Below are positions 10,901 to 24,426 of a DNA stretch of 64,000 nt, piece after piece. This stretch comes from Syngnathus acus. Lineage: Eukaryota > Chordata > Actinopteri > Syngnathiformes > Syngnathidae. Location: assembly GCF_901709675.1 (NCBI RefSeq), contig NC_051097.1, positions 6,426,039-6,490,038 on the forward strand. The letters run 5' to 3'. A model generated the notes under the pieces. It searched no databases, was not told the DNA's origin, and was given only the letters and a program-made list of their open reading frames with translations. Each line of letters starts with the position of its first letter. Positions within the stretch are counted from its first letter, which is position 1. A program made the translations under genes and the position numbers.

Positions 10901-13900
10901 CGGCCATTGTGGCCGGGCCGCTTTCAGACGGGCGCGCTGACCGAGATGGCGACCTGTCAGTCGCCTGTCAAACTCGCCCTTCTTGGGTGAGGAATGCAGT
11001 TAGTGTATGTAAAACCACTCTATGTGCTTCTTATATAACATTATTATTGCACTTCAGAGTGCGTGTGTGCATTAGCATCACGTCAGATGAAGTGTGTGTG
11101 GGGGGGAAACCCAAGGGCCCTTTACGTCCTCCGAGGTCCAAACTACATTTGTGGAAAAACCAACGGGACATTTGAACAAAATTCCACGAGTTTGATTTTA
11201 TAACAGTCTTGTGAGATTTTACAAATGTATGGCGGCTGTGAGAAAAATGCTCATTCCCCGTCTGGACTCAATCCACAGTGCTAAATTCCTGAATATACAC
11301 TCGGCTTCCACAAATTTGAAAAGCATTTTGAGATACTTGTTGACAGATATCCCGAAACACAATTGTGTCCGACCCATCATCATAATAGCGAGGGAGCGAA
11401 TTCAAACATCAGCTCAGGTGTCATCTTAAATGGGTGAGAGATTTACAGATAACAATTCAGAAAGACCGACCTTGTTCCTCTCTAATTCTAATGATGTCAC
11501 CGCAGTGACTAGATAGACGGCAAGTTTCATCCACCACGGAGCTAATTCATATTCCAGCGCCAAACTGCTTCGTCTGAATTCCCCGCACAGATGCCCGCAG
11601 AACATGGGCGAGATAGATGAATGGAACATTTAAAAACAAAATACAATCCCGGACTGTTGGGGGCTGGACGCAAGCCCAAGGAGCCATAAGCCCTCCTTGT
11701 CCACTGACAGACTTGTTTTTTTTTTTTTTTTCTCCTTCCCCCTTCCAAACAATTCCAAATCTGACTCGCAACAACCCGACATGCGTGACTTGACCGCAAA
11801 GGGTCAGCGAGCGGTAAAGTAGAAAAAAAAACGTCGTGTGTATTTAACATATTTTCACAGTAACTACAGAGTGGAGATACCATGAGACATTCAATTGGAG
11901 ATTAATATTCATCTCCCTCCATCGGCTGATCCAATTATGGCTGTAATGGGCTAAATCCACCAGGAACAAGGTTGAAATTTGTAATCAACTGCGACCTTTC
12001 TGCCTCCATTAAAACGGGTTTGCTTCCCCTTCTTAGACATTTGGATGTATGGTGCGTTTGCAGCCTCATGTGGCATTTGGACGGGGGGGTTACAACAGTC
12101 TTGAGACACAGGGACCTGTTTTAGTAGACTGGGGACGGCCTGAGAGGCGTAAATTAATTTGAAGTTTAGTGGAAGAGATACATACATCACAAAGTCAGCT
12201 CAACTCAACATGCGTTCTTACGTGTCCTTTTGTTCCGACCCAGGCGACAGTATGGCTCCTCGTACAACTTCTAATTAACTCTCCGTAATGTTGGAGTATT
12301 CAATAGAAGAGCTGATGATTTCACACATTAGCGGTTAACATCTCGTTCTACTTGTACGACCGCAATCAGTTCGGGTGACACCTGCCTTCCGAGTTGCTCT
12401 AATTCCAAAACGTTTTCCCAACTTATTACAGGCACAAATGGCTAATGTCGCTAAACCTTTAGTAACTGTTGGATGGAAGTTTTAAGTAACCTTCTAGCAT
12501 CCCAGAGATGTTAATGAAGCAGACTGATACTGTCACCACGGTATAATAAATAGTGTTGATATGTTAGCATCTACATTTTGGCCGTCTGGCATTCACAAAT
12601 TCATCTATTTTCTGATTTTATTGTGAACCGAGCCTCCACTATTGGCTGAAAAACTCACTTTTTAGTGCTCTGGGCCAAAACCATGTCTAATCGAAATTTA
12701 TTGATTTGGCGTCACCACCTGGCCACATATTGAATTGAGGAGCGGTCCCGTAGCTTTGTCTAACAGAAAAATAATTATATTAGTATATATGATAAAAAAA
12801 TTCCCAGCCACACTTAAGTGTAGTTAGCCACGGCGTCACATGTTTATGCTTCGCCCCAGTCTTGCTATGTGCGCTGAAGTTTGCCATTCCATTACGGTGG
12901 TTGAAATTCGTGTTTGACCAGACAGTTTAGTGCAATCTAAAGTGTAGCACAGTTGTTTGAAGCCAGATTTGCACTTTGATGTGATTCACTAATCCCTAAG
13001 TAAATTTAATTCATTTTTGGGCCAATGCCTCACCTCACGACACAAAAGCAACAACTCCTTTGGGGGGTTAGAGCCCGAGTGCTGTACAAATTGTGACAGG
13101 AGTCTCAATAGACTGGTGGAAGAGTGGCCAGATCGCATCAGTGACGAATGTCGTGGTGATGATGAAGATGATGACGGATAGCAGTGAGCCACTGCTGGCC
13201 AAACACAACAAAAACGCAAAAAGCGGCAACAACATTCGCTCCCTCACATGGGAAAACTGTAATTTTGAAAATATAGGCTTCGGCCTTGTATCACAGGCTG
13301 CAATTACAAGAGCGCAACTCTTGTTCCATACTTTCAGTTTGAAATACATATTTTAGTTCCTTTCGGCACGACTCTCCAAGAGCCATTTAAACACAACAAA
13401 TTAGTCATGCTACGCTATCAGAAAGATGGCCTGAATATATTACAAACCAACAATGGCCGCTACTGTTAGATGTCTGTGTTCACAAAAGCGATTGGATACA
13501 TAGATCGAGTCAGCGTAACGTGTTCAAAAGGTCACGACAATATGAGACAGCACTAATGTTCCCTATGCATAGAATGTCAACATCAAGCCAAGTCTGCTGC
13601 TTCCTGAGCTGGACAGAAAATAAGTTCAGAGCAAACGTGACTACAATTTAAAAATAGTATTTATTTTTTTTTTTTATAGTGGCACTGTTTATTTAAATGA
13701 ATTCAGCAATTAAGTAATTTGAGTTTAATTGTAATAAATTAAACAAATGAATTCAACTCATCATGATGAGAGATTTACGCAATCAATTAAAATACATTTA
13801 TTCAATAAATGTGATGGTTTGAACGGCCACGTGACATGACATTCCAGTAGCTCTTGCAGCTCAACTGGGTAAAATGGTTGTTTGAAAATCAACATTCTTG

Positions 13901-16041
13901 TCAAAGTGTTGACTAGAAACGATTCTCTAAGGTCAAATGCTATTTTGCAGGATGATTTCCACTGAGGGAGGAGAAAAAAATCTTTGGTATCTGTTCTGGA
14001 ATTTTAAGCAGCATTCCCAACTGTCTTATTTGTGTAAACAAAGCTAAGCATTATTATTAAAATAAACAAAACCAAGGCTGCACATAATGATTATTTTAAT
14101 CAATTAATCCCATTAATTATTCTGTCGATGTCTCTGATTTTTAAAATAAAACAGAAAACCAAGATTCAAACCCAGGACTAGGACTGCCACTAATAAATCT
14201 TTTTAGAATCAATTATCCCATCGATTACTCGGGTAACTGCGCCCAAAAGATTTTCAGACATCTCACGGGTTGCCACGCATGGTTGGTATTTTTGAATTTG
14301 AGTTTTTGGCCTACATAATATGGATTATTTCACATGACACAAGAAGATGAACTATTACACAGCCTATAAGCATTTTAATAGAACTATTCACCGTAATTAG
14401 GTCTTCACATTCTGAATCACGTATAAATTTGGGCTACATTGCCACCATATGAGCAGCAAATATACTTGTGTGCGCGAGACGAAAATGTATCAATTTGGGT
14501 AGGAGACTCCAAGCAGAAAGAGCGCAAGATCCAAAATGAACAAGCATCAAGACTGCTGCACTTTGTTCAGTGAGTAAATGTCACCGAAGGCTACGGCAAA
14601 AGATGGTGGTGTGACACATCGCAGCGCCGGAGGAGTAAGAGTGGGACGGATGTGTGATGCTGAAAGTCCAATGATGTTCCGAGTGTGCCAGAGATGAAAC
14701 AGGACAGACAAGGTGGGATTTCTTACCTTTTGAAAATGACAACTGCAGTATTTGAATAGGAATGACATGAACTGCTAGCCTATTGTGAATAACATGTATT
14801 CCGTGCCACACCGTTTATTAAATACTCCTTGAAGGCGAAGACACAAATTTGGGTTGAGAGGTCCAAGGAAGAAACTAGTCCCTTTTTGCCACTATACAAA
14901 GAGCTCCAGGACACAACATTTACATGATAAACACAATTTAGTCAAGACAAAAAAATTAAAACTCTTTAAGGACCAGACTTGATTCTTACCCAACTGCCCT
15001 GGCAAACAAAACATGGTCATTTTATTAGGGTTAATAAAAAGTTGCATTCTTCATTGCGTCTTTCCCTTAGCTCTGTTGATCTCTATTAAGTTTGCACAAG
15101 GAGTCTGATAATATCAATTGGCAATAAAAGTGATGCAACAATATGAAAATGTCTCCACGTTCATTAAGCTGAGGGACAGCCAAACCTATGCAAAATCAGG
15201 TTTTAACAAGCAAATCGAGCTCATTTACACGCAAAGTTGCTGAGCAAGTAAAACGCTCATTTTATGAGGGCCTCAGCAAAGCGGAGCGATTTTCATTCAA
15301 GGGGTGTTTTGAATGATCACGTCATCGCCATCGAGTGTCAACATTCAAGGTAGCTTCAGGTGCTCGGATTCCTGTTCCCCACCTGTTCAAACCTATATGT
15401 GCGGCAACCTGTCGAGTACCACGCCGCGGAGGAAAAAAAAAAAAAAAAGGCTGTCAAGTTGGGACACGATTGCCACTATACCGCAAATGGCTTTTAGCCC
15501 CCCACAAGCGGAGCCATCGTTATTATGTGGGGCTCGTCGATGAAAGCTGGCCCTCTCTCTCTCTCATCAGCTAAGGCTAATTTGTTTGCCCACTAATCAG
15601 CTTATCGCTCCCGTGCAACGTCACATCCCCCCCGGGGAATAGAAAAGCAACTCACGCGAAATCTGGATATAATATTCATAATCATGCAGTAACGCACAAA
15701 CGTTCAGTCAGGTAGCTGGTGGGCTAGCTCGTTAGCATTCGCTCACAATAGCACCATTGGAATTGACCTCAGCTGAATGGCGTTAGCGCAGCAGCATCAT
15801 TAGCCGCGGCCGGCTAACCACATTTATTTATCGGCTCTCCCGAATATTACAACGGGTGACATATTCTCCAAAATGGAGTGAATGCGAGATTGGTCGCTAC
15901 GGGGCGGAGAAGGAAAGGTTTACGTCCAAATGCGTATCACTCGCGATTGCCAGGAGCAACACGGGAGGCTATGTGGCTAATGCTAGCGGGTCGCGCGGTG
16001 CCCGTACGCACTCACCAAGACGAGTAGCCTTGCTCCGCCAT
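4979..16041 (-). CDS. sppl3: Signal peptide peptidase-like 3 (SPPL3)
   Basis: Intramembrane aspartyl protease of the Golgi that cleaves type II membrane proteins, including glycosyltransferases. Eleven coding exons, listed in transcript order: 16041-16016, 9701-9624, 9131-9043, 8975-8856, 8623-8545, 7593-7481, 7385-7279, 6130-5967, 5716-5526, 5420-5311, 5047-4979. All introns are GT-AG, phases join cleanly, and the total is 381 aa (family about 385). The start is [13 protein letters not shown], close to the known MAEQ start, with an ATG in a good context in a CpG-rich exon. Catalytic motifs are all intact: YD in LLIYDVFW (Asp201, seventh coding exon), GxGD in LGIGD (Asp272, ninth), and QPAL (339-341, tenth). 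Several hydrophobic segments are visible. The tail is [19 protein letters not shown]. The protein is very conserved and identification is firm. Small differences from mammals are an extra Ser near residue 8 and a divergent loop GEALGPGN. Confidence 0.97.
6131..7278 (-). other. sppl3: sppl3 intron 7, no gene
   Basis: A 1.1-kb intron between the exon with the YD motif and the exon with VFFSAYIFN. It contains one good CTCF-like motif at 6624-6636 (separate entry). Nothing else is recognised. Confidence 0.8.
6624..6636 (-). promoter_or_regulatory. Candidate CTCF-type motif
   Basis: The minus strand reads CCACTAGATGGCA, a full match to the vertebrate CTCF core CCASYAGRKGGCR as I know it. It lies in an sppl3 intron. 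Such motifs occur by chance and inside repeats, so occupancy is unproven. Confidence 0.4.
7594..8544 (-). other. sppl3: sppl3 intron 5, no gene
   Basis: A 0.95-kb AT-rich intron. No repeat family or conserved element recognised. Confidence 0.8.
9702..16015 (-). other. sppl3: sppl3 intron 1 (6.3 kb)
   Basis: Large first intron between the 26-nt coding part of exon 1 and exon 2. It holds short T/A runs, a C-rich to GC-rich patch around 10.8-11.0 kb, and at about 14,070-14,240 scraps resembling hAT-like repeats (AATCAATTAATCCCATTAAT and CCCATCGATTACTCGGGTAA). No coding exon of another gene is supported. Confidence 0.7.
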
Positions 16042-16660
16042 GTCGCCAACCAACAGTGGAGCTCCGCTCCTGAGGCTCACACGGATTGTGGTCCCCGGCG
16101 ACGACCCGTTGGGACCTCGATCAAGAGGTGTGGGTGTTGGAGGGGGAAGCTCTTTCGGCGTTTCCCACGTAGACCGTCGCTTTAACGGCTACTTGTCGGT
16201 GACAACATGGTGCTGCATCCCGACGGCAGCTAGCCGAGCCACTAGCCGAATATGGTGCACTTGGAGCGGCTCCGATGATGGGGGTTGCTGTGGTTAGGTG
16301 CACGAGACAAAAGCACCCCCTACCCCCAAACTGCAAGACAAATCGTTGTTTACGCTCGTCGCTTTTTTTCCCCCGTTGCCGTCCGTCACCCCCCAGCCGA
16401 GAAGGCTTGGTTTCCAGCGATGCTACACCCACTGTAAATCCATATTCAGCGCGACGTTGCCCGGACGAATTCGGCTGTTGCTCAAGTCTGCAGCCCTCGC
16501 TGTTATGGAAGGCGTTAAGGCTTTGTTGTCTCTCACAGAGTCGCGGGGGCGCGCACACTCGCCCTGCTGCGTGTGCACGCGGAGAGAGCTTTGCAAGTAG
16601 GACGAGCACTGGAACGCTTCTATGGAGGCTTCTGGGCATCCGAAAGCCTCGCAAAAACAA
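15600..16660 (-). promoter_or_regulatory. sppl3: CpG-rich promoter and 5' UTR region of sppl3
   Basis: CpG-dense sequence surrounds the start exon, much richer in CG than its flanks. The 5' UTR must lie above 16041 on the minus strand; its start is not marked by a clear TATA box. Several long open frames here, up to 188 codons on both strands, are expected in GC-rich DNA and show no family motif. Confidence 0.6.
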
Positions 16661-17489
16661 AGACGGCTTCGTTTGCACTTAGGAGCACCGCACAGGTTCA
16701 AACGCAACGCAATTATTTGGACTGTGACAACATATAAACAAAGCATGTCCCTTTTCTGGAAATCAGATCGCCACCGCAAAACCGGTGTATTTTTAAACGC
16801 CACGCAAACAAAAAATACGTACAAAGTATAGGTTCGACGTTTATGTCTTGTATCAACACATTGATGTAATTTCTCTTTAGGGTCGCTCAGGTCGGCTTCA
16901 GCAATATGTAAATCCATATAATATGAAAAATTATTCATTGTAAAATAGGATTGGTGGACTGGGTGCAAGTGAACCAGTCTAGTAATCACGAGGACATTGG
17001 TTTATTACTTCTGACATATGGTTGACATATGGTGTTGGTGTCTCATTAAGACCTGTAATGAGTTTAATTCATGAAAACTTTGGAGGAAAATATACAGGAC
17101 TTTCGTGGATACTCATCTGACTAAGCTTTTATACACAGTGTCACGACTACTATGGCTTTCCAAAACAAAACATACCTATTAGGGCTTAGTGGTGGCAAAT
17201 TGAGATGTGTCTGCGGATGGTGGAGATTGCATTGGAGTTTAGAGAGAGGTCAGTGGGATTCCCTGTATAACCCGAGAGAGCATGGATTACAGAAGTCTGC
17301 AGAGAGCTGCTTTTCTTGCAGATTATGCGCAATCTGTTCTGAGAAACAGAGTCACATCCATTCAGCATACATTCTAGATCAATTACCCTTAAGGGCTAAG
17401 TGAACATCTTTTTCCAAATTATACTCAACAATAGCCCTTTGTGATGCTAAACCCAAGTTACTTGATGGTGGTGGTGGTGGTGGTGGGGT

Positions 17490-17775
17490 AGCCTACCATG
17501 CAGGTTTTTGGGATGCGGGAGGAAACCGGAGTGCCTGGAGAAAACCGGTTTCCGCCCACATCCCCAAAAAAATGCATGGTAGGCTGATTGAGCACTCCAA
17601 ATTGCCCGTAGGTGTGAGTTGTTTGTCTCAGTGTGCCCTGCGATTGGCTGGCAACCGGTTCAGGATGTCCCCCGCCTACTGCCCGATGACTGCTGAGATA
17701 GGGCCCGGCACGACCGTGACCCCCGTGGGGACAAGCGGTACAGAAAATGGATGGATGGAAAAAAAAACTTATTAC
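17490..17775 (+). repeat. Fish interspersed repeat with foldback 5' half
   Basis: The 3' part (about 17590-17760) matches a repeat ubiquitous in fish genomes: CCTGCGATTGGCTGGCAACC, then CCCCGCCTACTGCCCGATGA, then GACAAGCGGTACAGAAAATG, ending in the ATGGATGGA tail. The 5' part is a foldback: 17490-17529 and 17545-17585 are near-complementary arms of about 40 bp around a 15-base loop. A GGT microsatellite (17466-17486) precedes it. I am not certain which repeat class it belongs to (LINE/SINE 3' end is likely, given the simple-repeat tail). Confidence 0.7.
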
Positions 17776-20700
17776 CTATTGTTAGTCTTGTATGTCATTC
17801 AAAAAAAAAAAAAAAAACATTATTAGGGCTACTCACGTTATGGTACAATTGTCCAATCGTAAGCAAAATTAAGACATGTCTGCCATATAGTGGTGATTGG
17901 TAATATTACAACTTAAAATGACAACTGCATGTTCAGCGCCTATAGATTTGCATAATTGTGGATTTTTATTTTTTTCCAATTTTAGATTTTCCTGTCTTCT
18001 CAGGACTTGATTCCCACCCATTTCTCATGGAAAACTATTGAATGGTTATCATTTGGGGGTGTTGTTAATTTATTTTTTTTATAATTAATCGAGTCACTCA
18101 AAGTTCATCTCATCTCAAATATTAAATTTGTATGCAGAATACTGCATGTTTTGTGTTTAACCCCCCAGCCCAATAAAAGCTCCCAAAACACAAAACATGA
18201 TAAAAAAAAGTAATTAAGTTAATGAGGACAAACTCGATAGAAAATTTGTGAACGATACGTCACACTCCGGATTAAGCAATGCCAGGCTGTATGTTCACAT
18301 ATGGCCACTAGATGTCAGTCTTTACATAAACACAAACATCATATCCTTTATTGATTTTATGGAAGGACCTCAAGTCTTATTAAGAGTTTATATAAAATCT
18401 GCCAGGGGCCATACTACATGTGGACAGTTTATAATGGTTTATTATGATACATAATAAATTCAATTGTTGATTACATGTTTTGGAGCATAATTGGCAATTC
18501 AGAGATTTTTAGTCACACAACACTTTACAAAAAAAAAAAAAAAAAAAAAAAGTGTAAGTCTTTTGCAGCAGAGGGAGACTGCACTTCCTGAACAGAAAGC
18601 CTCAAGCATTATTTGATGGCTCTCCTAATAAAATGGGATGGCATAGCTTAACATGTGACCAATGCATGCTTCCCAAGTCATGCACAACTCGAGGAGTTGG
18701 TTGCACATCTTCGTAGAACTGTATGGCCTCATTGGTGCATGTGATGCCATTCCGGTTATTACAACCAACACACAAACCTCACTTTGACATTTTTCCAAAT
18801 TGAGGTCAGAGATATTATCACTGAGGAGTCGGCCGCTCGTTTTCAATGGAGAAGAATGGGTCTGGTATTCCATAACCGAAGCTGTGCATCCTGTTTTGAT
18901 ACATAACCTTACAAAATTCTTAATTTCTCAGGCTAATTTAAAGCACCCGATTATACTTATTAACTGTTTAAAGGGGCAAGCAGACTACAGTGTCAGTATT
19001 GTTGCAGCTCTGACTGAGCTCCAAATCTTCAGATCATGTGGCTGTGAGCAGAGCAAAGCGTTGAGTACTCATGTCTCCTGTGCATTAGCTGCTGATCAAA
19101 TTAGAAACCCGTTGCTGTTGCATCCTGGTCACAAAAGATCTTATCTCAAGTGAAAACTAGTCTGAACACGCATACCCTGCTTTCCTATCAACTAAAATAA
19201 GGGTCTGACACACTTGATTGCTTTGCCATAAACACAAACGCTTTGTTTTTGTGACCTTAATTATCTGTGTTTAGGATTCAATAGTTCTGGGGAAAAAAAT
19301 GAACTCCTAGAGCCCTACTTGTATGTCCAGCACAAGATGATCTTGAAGTGCAGGATTTTACAGTTACAAAAGGGTGTTTGCGCCGTTGTGGGTGTGAACA
19401 CAGCCATACACATGCTTCTAATATTTGACGCCACTATTTTAGTAAACAAGGTCAGCAAATTCTCACATACGATATGAATTGTTGTTATATCGTGAAGAAG
19501 AGGCCTGATGGATCACTCGAAAGAGACTTCGATTTTCTCTTCGTCAGCTGTGGCGTAACCCTAACACCTATGGAGTACCAGGGGGGTCCACACCTCTTTA
19601 AAGACTCTCCCTCACCCCCCACCAATCGGCTCCAGGGTTCTGTGGGATCCGAGTGAGCAGACACTGTTAGCACGCCTGATATGAGGGCCTGATCAAAGCT
19701 GGCGCTTTCTGCCTGACCGATTTCCACAGGATTAAGGATTAGGGAGACAGGAAGCTGGGAGAGGCACACAGACAATCCGGGAGAGAGAGACAAAAAAAAA
19801 AAAAAAAAAAAGATGATGATGGTGATGGAGAGTGAAAACGTTGGCGGAGACAAAGAGGGGTCATGAGGCACTGGCAGAGAACATCTTGGGAAAAGAATGC
19901 AAGACTAAGGGCACATGTCAGTATAAGGATGTACAAAAGAGTCCCTTGTATTTTCTGAAGAAGAACCCAATACAAGGTAATGCTACTGTACAACAAATGG
20001 TAGATTGTACTTAATCTGGAATGGGGTGGATGGCCGATCAAAATCCCGTTTAGGAGGCCTTAAATGTTGTCGTTGAGAGATTTCACGAAGACAAAAATCT
20101 TGAAATCCAACAGGCGAGCGGCGATAAGGCTCAAATGGGAGAAGAAAAAGGGAACGTAATGTGAACAGGAAAAGAGCAATTAAGTAGGGGAAGTTCTATT
20201 TTTTACGATCACCAAATAAAAGAACATTTGGCAATATGAAAGATGAGCAGCTGCCTCTTATTAGCAATAAAACGATTTGAAAGGCCACATCCAAATAATT
20301 TGCAAATTCTTCCGCATTACTATAACATACCATCATCCCTTATTAAAATTCTGATTTCACAATTGAAAATTGACAACACACATTTACAACTATATCAGAG
20401 CATTTTGCTTCCAAGAGGTTAAACAAGAAACAAATAAAAGGCCATTCACACCCTTTGTAAGATTATCTTATTTGCCCGCGCTTGTGTCAATTCCTGCTCC
20501 TGACCAATGGCAATAAACGAAGCGGCCTCCCTGTCACAGAGACAGTTGGCACGGAAACAGCACATTACACCATCGTCCAAACCTCCTCCCATTCTGCTGT
20601 CGTCATCACTCCCCACCCCTCCCTCTCTCTTGCTAGTATGTTTTTTCCATCATTAATGAAATTACAAGCAATGGCAGCCTTAACCTTAAACACACACACC

Positions 20701-20905
20701 GCCACCTCCATTCAAACCAACTCTCCTTCATAAATTTCATCACCATAGCATCCAAATAAATCCAGCTCCATTTTCTCTCCCTTTTTCATTCTCTCTTAGT
20801 CTCATGATTTAATCCTGACCATTTCCCCCCTTCTCTCCCTTGCTCGCTCTCTATCCTTGCTGCTGACTCCTCCCTCCATTTCTGTCCTGTACTCCCTCTC
20901 CCTGT

Positions 20906-20953
20906 CTCTGACACACACGCACACACACACACGCACGCACACACATATACACG
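20906..20953. repeat. (CA)n microsatellite
   Basis: Interrupted CA/CG dinucleotide tract of about 45 bp. A related TG tract follows at 21053-21074. Confidence 0.85.
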
Positions 20954-22791
20954 CCTTCCACCCCCATCGCTGCAGTGTCTCAACTGCCTTGGAGCAAACG
21001 AGAGGAGGATACTGACGTGTAAAAGCCACATTAAAGATAGAGACAGGCAATGTATGTGTGTGTGTATGTGTGTGTAAGTAATCGGGAACATGAGGAAGAC
21101 ACCAAAATGAAGACGTGCGAGTAAAAGGGCGGATTGCTCAGAGGCGTTTCAGGGGGCTCATCTGCAGTATCCTTTGTAAACGGATGCTGGCTTGTGAACA
21201 CGGTAAGGCTAACTACTACTCAGACTGCTGTTTTTATTTCTTTTCCTTTTTGGGAACGCGGTTAGGTAGGACAAATGCGGGGCACCTGTGTGCGCGTTGG
21301 GTGTGTTTTCGCAAAACGGGCAAGGTGATGTTCAGAGATGACACCAAGGCAACCAGATTGTCCGGCCCCCTCCTCCACCCTGCTAGCTGTGTGCCAGTGG
21401 ACAGTGCTATCATCTTGTTATTTGCATCATCACCAAAGAGCATCCTCCATCCTTAAGGATGCTTTTGTCACAACTGCGTGCAGAAATCTTAAAGTTGGCT
21501 TATGTAGGACAAGGGTGTGTGTGTGCATGTGTGCGTGTAGGCCACTGGGGCTTGGAAATAGGAGAGGAATAGAAGAACCACATGATCAGGTGTTGGCTTC
21601 CAAAGACGCGAGCTGGAAGGGGACAAAATTCCTTTTTAGTATTGCCGGGACAGATTTGTAGGAGCGGCGTGGGACTGGCGCCGACCGCCGCTTTACGCCT
21701 GCGTTAAATCATCATTGATCATCGTTGAGTTGATTTAGGGATTGTGACGGCAAGGAGGGGAGGGGGTGGGAGTTTAAGCCGCCTTTCATATGTAGTAAAT
21801 TTGCTGATAATAATCGGTTTTGTACGGTATACTTGTGCTCCATGCCTGAGAGACAGGGAGGGAACCATTGCAGCTGAGAGGTGGGGTGGGGGGGCTTGGG
21901 GGGGTTAACAGTAAGGAGGCAGATGGGGCAGAGGGGCGGAGGTTGTGATGCTGCAGAGAGAAAGAAGGAAAGAAGGGAAAAAGACCATTTGGATCGACTT
22001 GCATGTTAAAAAAAAAAAATAGTACTGCAGGAAATGCTGGCTTCTTATCATGACAACGCACGAAGAGCGTCACCAGACGTCTCGGAATTAGGGTTACAAA
22101 AAAAAAATGGCTAAAGTCTACTGTGCTTGTCAAAATGGATCAGGAAGATTAGCTTATGCTCGCGTGGTTTGGGCTCGTCGAGAAAGGATAGGAATATTGA
22201 TCAGTCTCTGTCTGACACATGGGCTTTTATAGCTCGCTGTTCTTAATCAAGTCCCTGTTCAAGGTTTTTTTTACAAGCCCCATTTTGGAGCTTTCCAGTC
22301 CGGTTTGTTATCCAAAATGTGTAACTCATCATTCGCTTGAGATGCATCTACTCCCTTCCCACCCTTCACTTCCATTTGATTGGTTCAATATGTCCGAAGA
22401 ACATTAGCCATGTAGCAAGCTATGTGTGTTATTTGAAGCTTTAGGACTTTGTGTCACACCAATTACCGAGAGCAGGAAACACCGTGGGAAATAGTAGCGT
22501 GTGCATCTTTCGATATTTCCACCTGTTTGCCCACAGTCGGGTCACTGCTCGGAAACCCGACGGGAGGCCAAGCAAGGTCAAGCTCGCTGTGACAAAAGCT
22601 TTAATCAGCCCTGCAAGCTGCAGTAACATCTGAGTGGCTTTTATTTGCTAAACTGTTGACTTTTTGGCTTGTAATGTTTGATGAAGCGGGAGAAGGTGGG
22701 ATGTCTGCGGTCCAAAGTGTGGAAAATGAGTAAAGCTCAAAAATCCTCAAGAGCTCGAGTTTTGTTTTTTCCCATGCAAATGCATTGGGAA

Positions 22792-22839
22792 TTAATTCCA
22801 AATCAAAATATTGGGAAAAATATTTTGATTTGGAATTAA
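22792..22839. repeat. Perfect 21-bp inverted repeat (hairpin)
   Basis: Arms 22792-22812 and 22819-22839 are perfectly complementary around a six-base GGGAAA spacer. The arm begins TTAATTCCAAATC. The stem is AT-rich. No gene or known element surrounds it. Confidence 0.9.
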
Positions 22840-24396
22840 AAAAAACCTTAAATAAATAAATATTAAGATGTTCAATAAATATCATAGACAATGTTAGTAT
22901 TAAAAACACGTGAATGATAAAACTATCAATGATAAAAAAAGCCAAATATGGCTATTTTCTTTTCTTTTTCTTGTTTAGTATGACAATGTACTCCGCAAAC
23001 AAGTTTATCAACTTTTCCCAGTCGGGACCAACGTAAATAGAGGATCCTTTCTAACTGCTTGGTATTTGTGTTGCATCGAGTCAACCGACGTCGAGCTCCT
23101 GTGAACTGGCATTTCAGCCAATTACGATTGAATTACGGTTAGCCGTTCCTCCGCATTTCTTAGTTTTGTCGGTTTCGCCTAACTAACTTAACAGAAATTG
23201 CTTCTCCTTTCATTTTCTGCCAAGCACAATCAAATCAATACAATTCTCATGTTTAAATTGAGATTGCATTATCCAATCCTCCCAATGTCAAAATAGCTAA
23301 AAGCCAAACGACTCCCGTTCCTATTATTCCAAACGCAACGGAATAAAGGCTCACTTGAGCGTGTTTTAACAAATGATTGAACATGTCAAAATATTGACTG
23401 AAACAAGAATTTGGATTGAACGGTTTCAGTAAGTGGAAATGCTATTAAAAACGAGTCCTCCATCTCAACTGTGCCGATGGCAAATGTTTGCCACAGTACG
23501 CTGTCCGTCAAATGAGCATATAAAAACCAGCGCGACTGTGACAAAAAATGACCTCCTTCCGACTCTTTTGTTACTTGCTTCTTTCGAGTCCAGTGGGTGA
23601 AATAATGACTGGGGACAGCACAGGCAGATTTGATTTAAAAGGCACAAACAAAACTGTAAAGGGACACACCCAGTTGCCCGCACACTGGGGACACCCCTGT
23701 GGCACTTTTACATTACCAAGCCAAGTGCTAGAAATTTTATTCTTCAAAATTGGGGACAAGCCCCACTACAGTTGAAGTGTCGTACGGCTAATTTGTCCGC
23801 TATTTAACGTAAAGTGTGGATATTAGAGTCACTCTGATTTGTGCTACAGCGGTTGCTCACTTTACGAGATTTTGACAAATAGTGCAGAATGAACCGGTTT
23901 GTGGAGCAGCATAAGAATCAAGTTATATCAAGCGCCACACAAAGACATGCTCTGTTACCGCTGTAGATTCATTTGACTTTGTCTGATTTATGGCCGACAA
24001 GTTTTTTTTATATAAACATGTGAACAGACAGGGAGAACTATGACTTGACTAAATGAAGCTCCTCCCCTCAGTTCAACATAGTCGCATGGCAACAAGATGT
24101 TTTTTATGAGACCGGTGGGACAAATCTTTCAATCAGCAAATCGGTGAATCTTTCAACAAATAACGTTAGCATAGGTTAGCAACGGCGTGTTTCGGCTACA
24201 AATTTAGGTTACGTTTTAGGTTACGCCCTCGTAACTGCTCTTGAACTCTTATGTCGGACAATGTAAGATTTATTAATTAAACTAATTACAAAATGTGCTT
24301 TGCATGGAACTCGTTTAGACACGATAATACCAACAATGACACTGAACTATTGTCTTCGAACGAGACAATGCTTATATTCAGCTGCTTCGGCACTGG

Positions 24397-24426
24397 TGTT
24401 TATTTATTTATTTATTTATTTATTTT
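24397..24426. repeat. (TTTA)n microsatellite
   Basis: About seven TTTA units. Confidence 0.9.

Noticed and set aside
16121-16989. Long open frames of 185 and 188 codons on the minus strand above the sppl3 start, and 135 codons on the plus strand
   Set aside because: They overlap each other on both strands in CpG-rich DNA, have no family motif, and lie in the promoter/5' UTR.
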